A stretch of DNA of 64,000 bases from the NCBI GenBank assembly GCA_033722555.1, contig JAWVYS010000002.1:62001-126000 (forward strand), in the 5' to 3' direction. The position numbers and the translations under genes were made by a program. This DNA comes from Brumimicrobium sp033722555. Lineage in GTDB: Bacteria > Bacteroidota > Bacteroidia > Flavobacteriales_D > Crocinitomicaceae. The notes beneath the pieces are model-generated. The model saw only the letters and a list, made by a program, of their open reading frames with translations, was not told the DNA's origin and searched no databases. This document shows, piece by piece, positions 62,888 through 64,000 of the stretch (position 1 is its first letter; each line of letters opens with the position of its first letter).

Positions 62888-64000
62888 TCATTTTACCGAA
62901 AACTTATACTGTAGGGTGAAATAACCGTTAATGCCGTCAGAGGGTAGTATACCCGGCCCGGGATAACCCGTTGCTCGTCTTGTAAAGTATTTGCTGTTTG
63001 TAAAGTTATTTACCCCTGCTTCGATCCGGAAGTGCTTTTTGAATTCATACCGTATTGAAAAATCCAAAACATAATATGCAGGAACTAATCCAATCACCGC
63101 ATCACCCGAAGGCTCTACAGCGTTCGAAGCATCCGAAAACTGTTCAGAATTATAACTGAACTGAATCTGTGTACTCAAACCTTTAAACTGGTACTTCAAA
63201 CCGGTCTTAAGAATATAAGTGCTCACGTATTCAACTCTTTTATCAAGGAAATTAGGCTCCTTGGAAGAAATATAGTTAGCGTTGATGTAAGAGGTATTAA
63301 TAAATGTCGAAACGGAATGCAGGCTTGAGTCACGCAACATTTTTATCCAGTCCACTTCCGTGAAAAGTTCAAGGCCATAATTCTGAGCATCTCCGATATT
63401 GGTTCTTTCCTTGAGAATCGTTCCCGCTTTGGGAGCAAGACCAATTTTATCCCCATAATAAATGTAAAAAGCAGCAAGGTCGTATATGAAATAATCCTTG
63501 CGCAGTCCCCTTAGCCCAAGTTCAAAAGTATACCCGTGCTCATCCCGAATATTTGTGTCTATTACAACATTGGGATTGTTAACTCTGATATCTGTAAAAT
63601 TAATTGCTCTGTAATTCTGAGTAAAATTTGTATATAAAGTCGACTGCTTTCTTATTTTGTATGAAATTCCGGCACCAAAAAGGGGTACTCGCCGTTCCAC
63701 AGTATTCGAATCACGTACCGTATAAATGCCAAGAGTGTCATAATTTAACGGGTGAATGAGGTATCTTTTATAATATCCCATAGCACTGCTTGATATATTT
63801 TCCAGACGTGCACCAAAATTTGCTCTCCATTTTTTACCGAAAAAAAGCATGTTTTCGGCAAAGAAGGCTTGATTCATGGACGGATAAGAGAATGAAGAGT
63901 TTTCGAGATCATCCGGATTTTTGAAAGTAAAATCAGCATTTGTACCGTCTGTAGCAGTTCCCTGTTCCGTAACCGTGCGCCCCTGATAATATCTTCCCCC
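62888..64000 (-). CDS. TonB-dependent receptor, C-terminal part (5' end outside the window)
   Basis: The last 370 codons of an outer-membrane receptor are visible; the frame stays open to the window edge with no start. It is beta-barrel throughout: FGKKWRANFGARLENISSSA, YKIRKQSTLYTNFTQNYRA, ELGLRGLRKDYFIYDLAAFYI and the closing FTLQYKFSVK. The segment NPNVVIDTNIRDEHGYTFEL and a C-terminal VNNFTNSKYFTRRATGYPGP match the last strands of siderophore or iron-type receptors such as FecA-like ones, so an iron chelate is a reasonable guess. The plug and N-terminal domain are missing, so the substrate is unsure. Confidence 0.9.
   Translation of the reverse strand, partial: GGRYYQGRTVTEQGTATDGTNADFTFKNPDDLENSSFSYPSMNQAFFAENMLFFGKKWRANFGARLENISSSAMGYYKRYLIHPLNYDTLGIYTVRDSNTVERRVPLFGAGISYKIRKQSTLYTNFTQNYRAINFTDIRVNNPNVVIDTNIRDEHGYTFELGLRGLRKDYFIYDLAAFYIYYGDKIGLAPKAGTILKERTNIGDAQNYGLELFTEVDWIKMLRDSSLHSVSTFINTSYINANYISSKEPNFLDKRVEYVSTYILKTGLKYQFKGLSTQIQFSYNSEQFSDASNAVEPSGDAVIGLVPAYYVLDFSIRYEFKKHFRIEAGVNNFTNSKYFTRRATGYPGPGILPSDGINGYFTLQYKFSVK

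Overview
The window looks like part of a Bacteroidota chromosome, most likely from a Flavobacteriales-type marine or freshwater bacterium. Supporting signs are three proteins with type IX secretion (T9SS) sorting tails (plus one decayed copy), many lipoproteins with short Cys lipoboxes, a complete Bat (aerotolerance) operon, a DUF2480 gene, TonB-dependent receptors with a carboxypeptidase-like N-terminal domain, and promoters of the Bacteroidota type (-33 TTTG, -7 TAnnTTTG). Genes lack Shine-Dalgarno sequences, and several start at GTG. No rRNA, tRNA, insertion sequence or CRISPR array was seen.

Layout. 1-10922 (minus) is one long co-directional run: glutamine-dependent asparagine synthase, GT4 glycosyltransferase, Wza-like export lipoprotein, Wzc-like co-polymerase/tyrosine kinase, RfbC, a WecA/MraY-type initiating transferase, an MltD-like lytic transglycosylase and uvrA (cut by the window edge). 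It is a surface or exopolysaccharide cluster joined to wall and repair genes. A PBP4-type DD-peptidase diverges from it. 12612-18125 (minus) is an accessory surface locus: a head gene with a coiled-coil tail, a lipoprotein, a large T9SS protein and another lipoprotein. 18367-37908 is mostly housekeeping: a DUF2480 gene, uvrC, a giant 26-repeat PKD adhesin with a type B T9SS tail, a 2-hydroxyacid dehydrogenase, aspartate kinase, sucA-sucB, a frameshifted membrane gene and a TPR lipoprotein. 38086-43779 (plus) is a second accessory surface locus, paralogous to the first. It has the same head gene, a T9SS-exported lipase-like protein and a lipoprotein, followed by a decayed duplicate of the last two. 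43844-45214 is a saccharopine dehydrogenase family gene, followed by a 10 x 21-bp tandem repeat. 45830-53986 looks like a phosphate-acquisition island: TonB receptor, beta-helix lipoprotein, Na/Pi cotransporter, a degenerate aquaporin-like protein and a PiT-like permease. 54027-62279 is the moxR-DUF58-batABCDE operon. The window closes with a zinc-ribbon protein and the C-terminal part of another TonB receptor.

Most interesting observation. The two paralogous head genes each have a run of G (10 and 9 bases) inside the spacer of a Bacteroidota-type promoter. In both, the spacer between TTTG and the -7 box is exactly 21 bases although the tracts differ in length. This is the expected design of a phase-variable promoter in which slipped-strand changes of the tract switch an operon of secreted surface proteins. 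The decayed duplicate in the second locus suggests a family of such operons that expands and decays.
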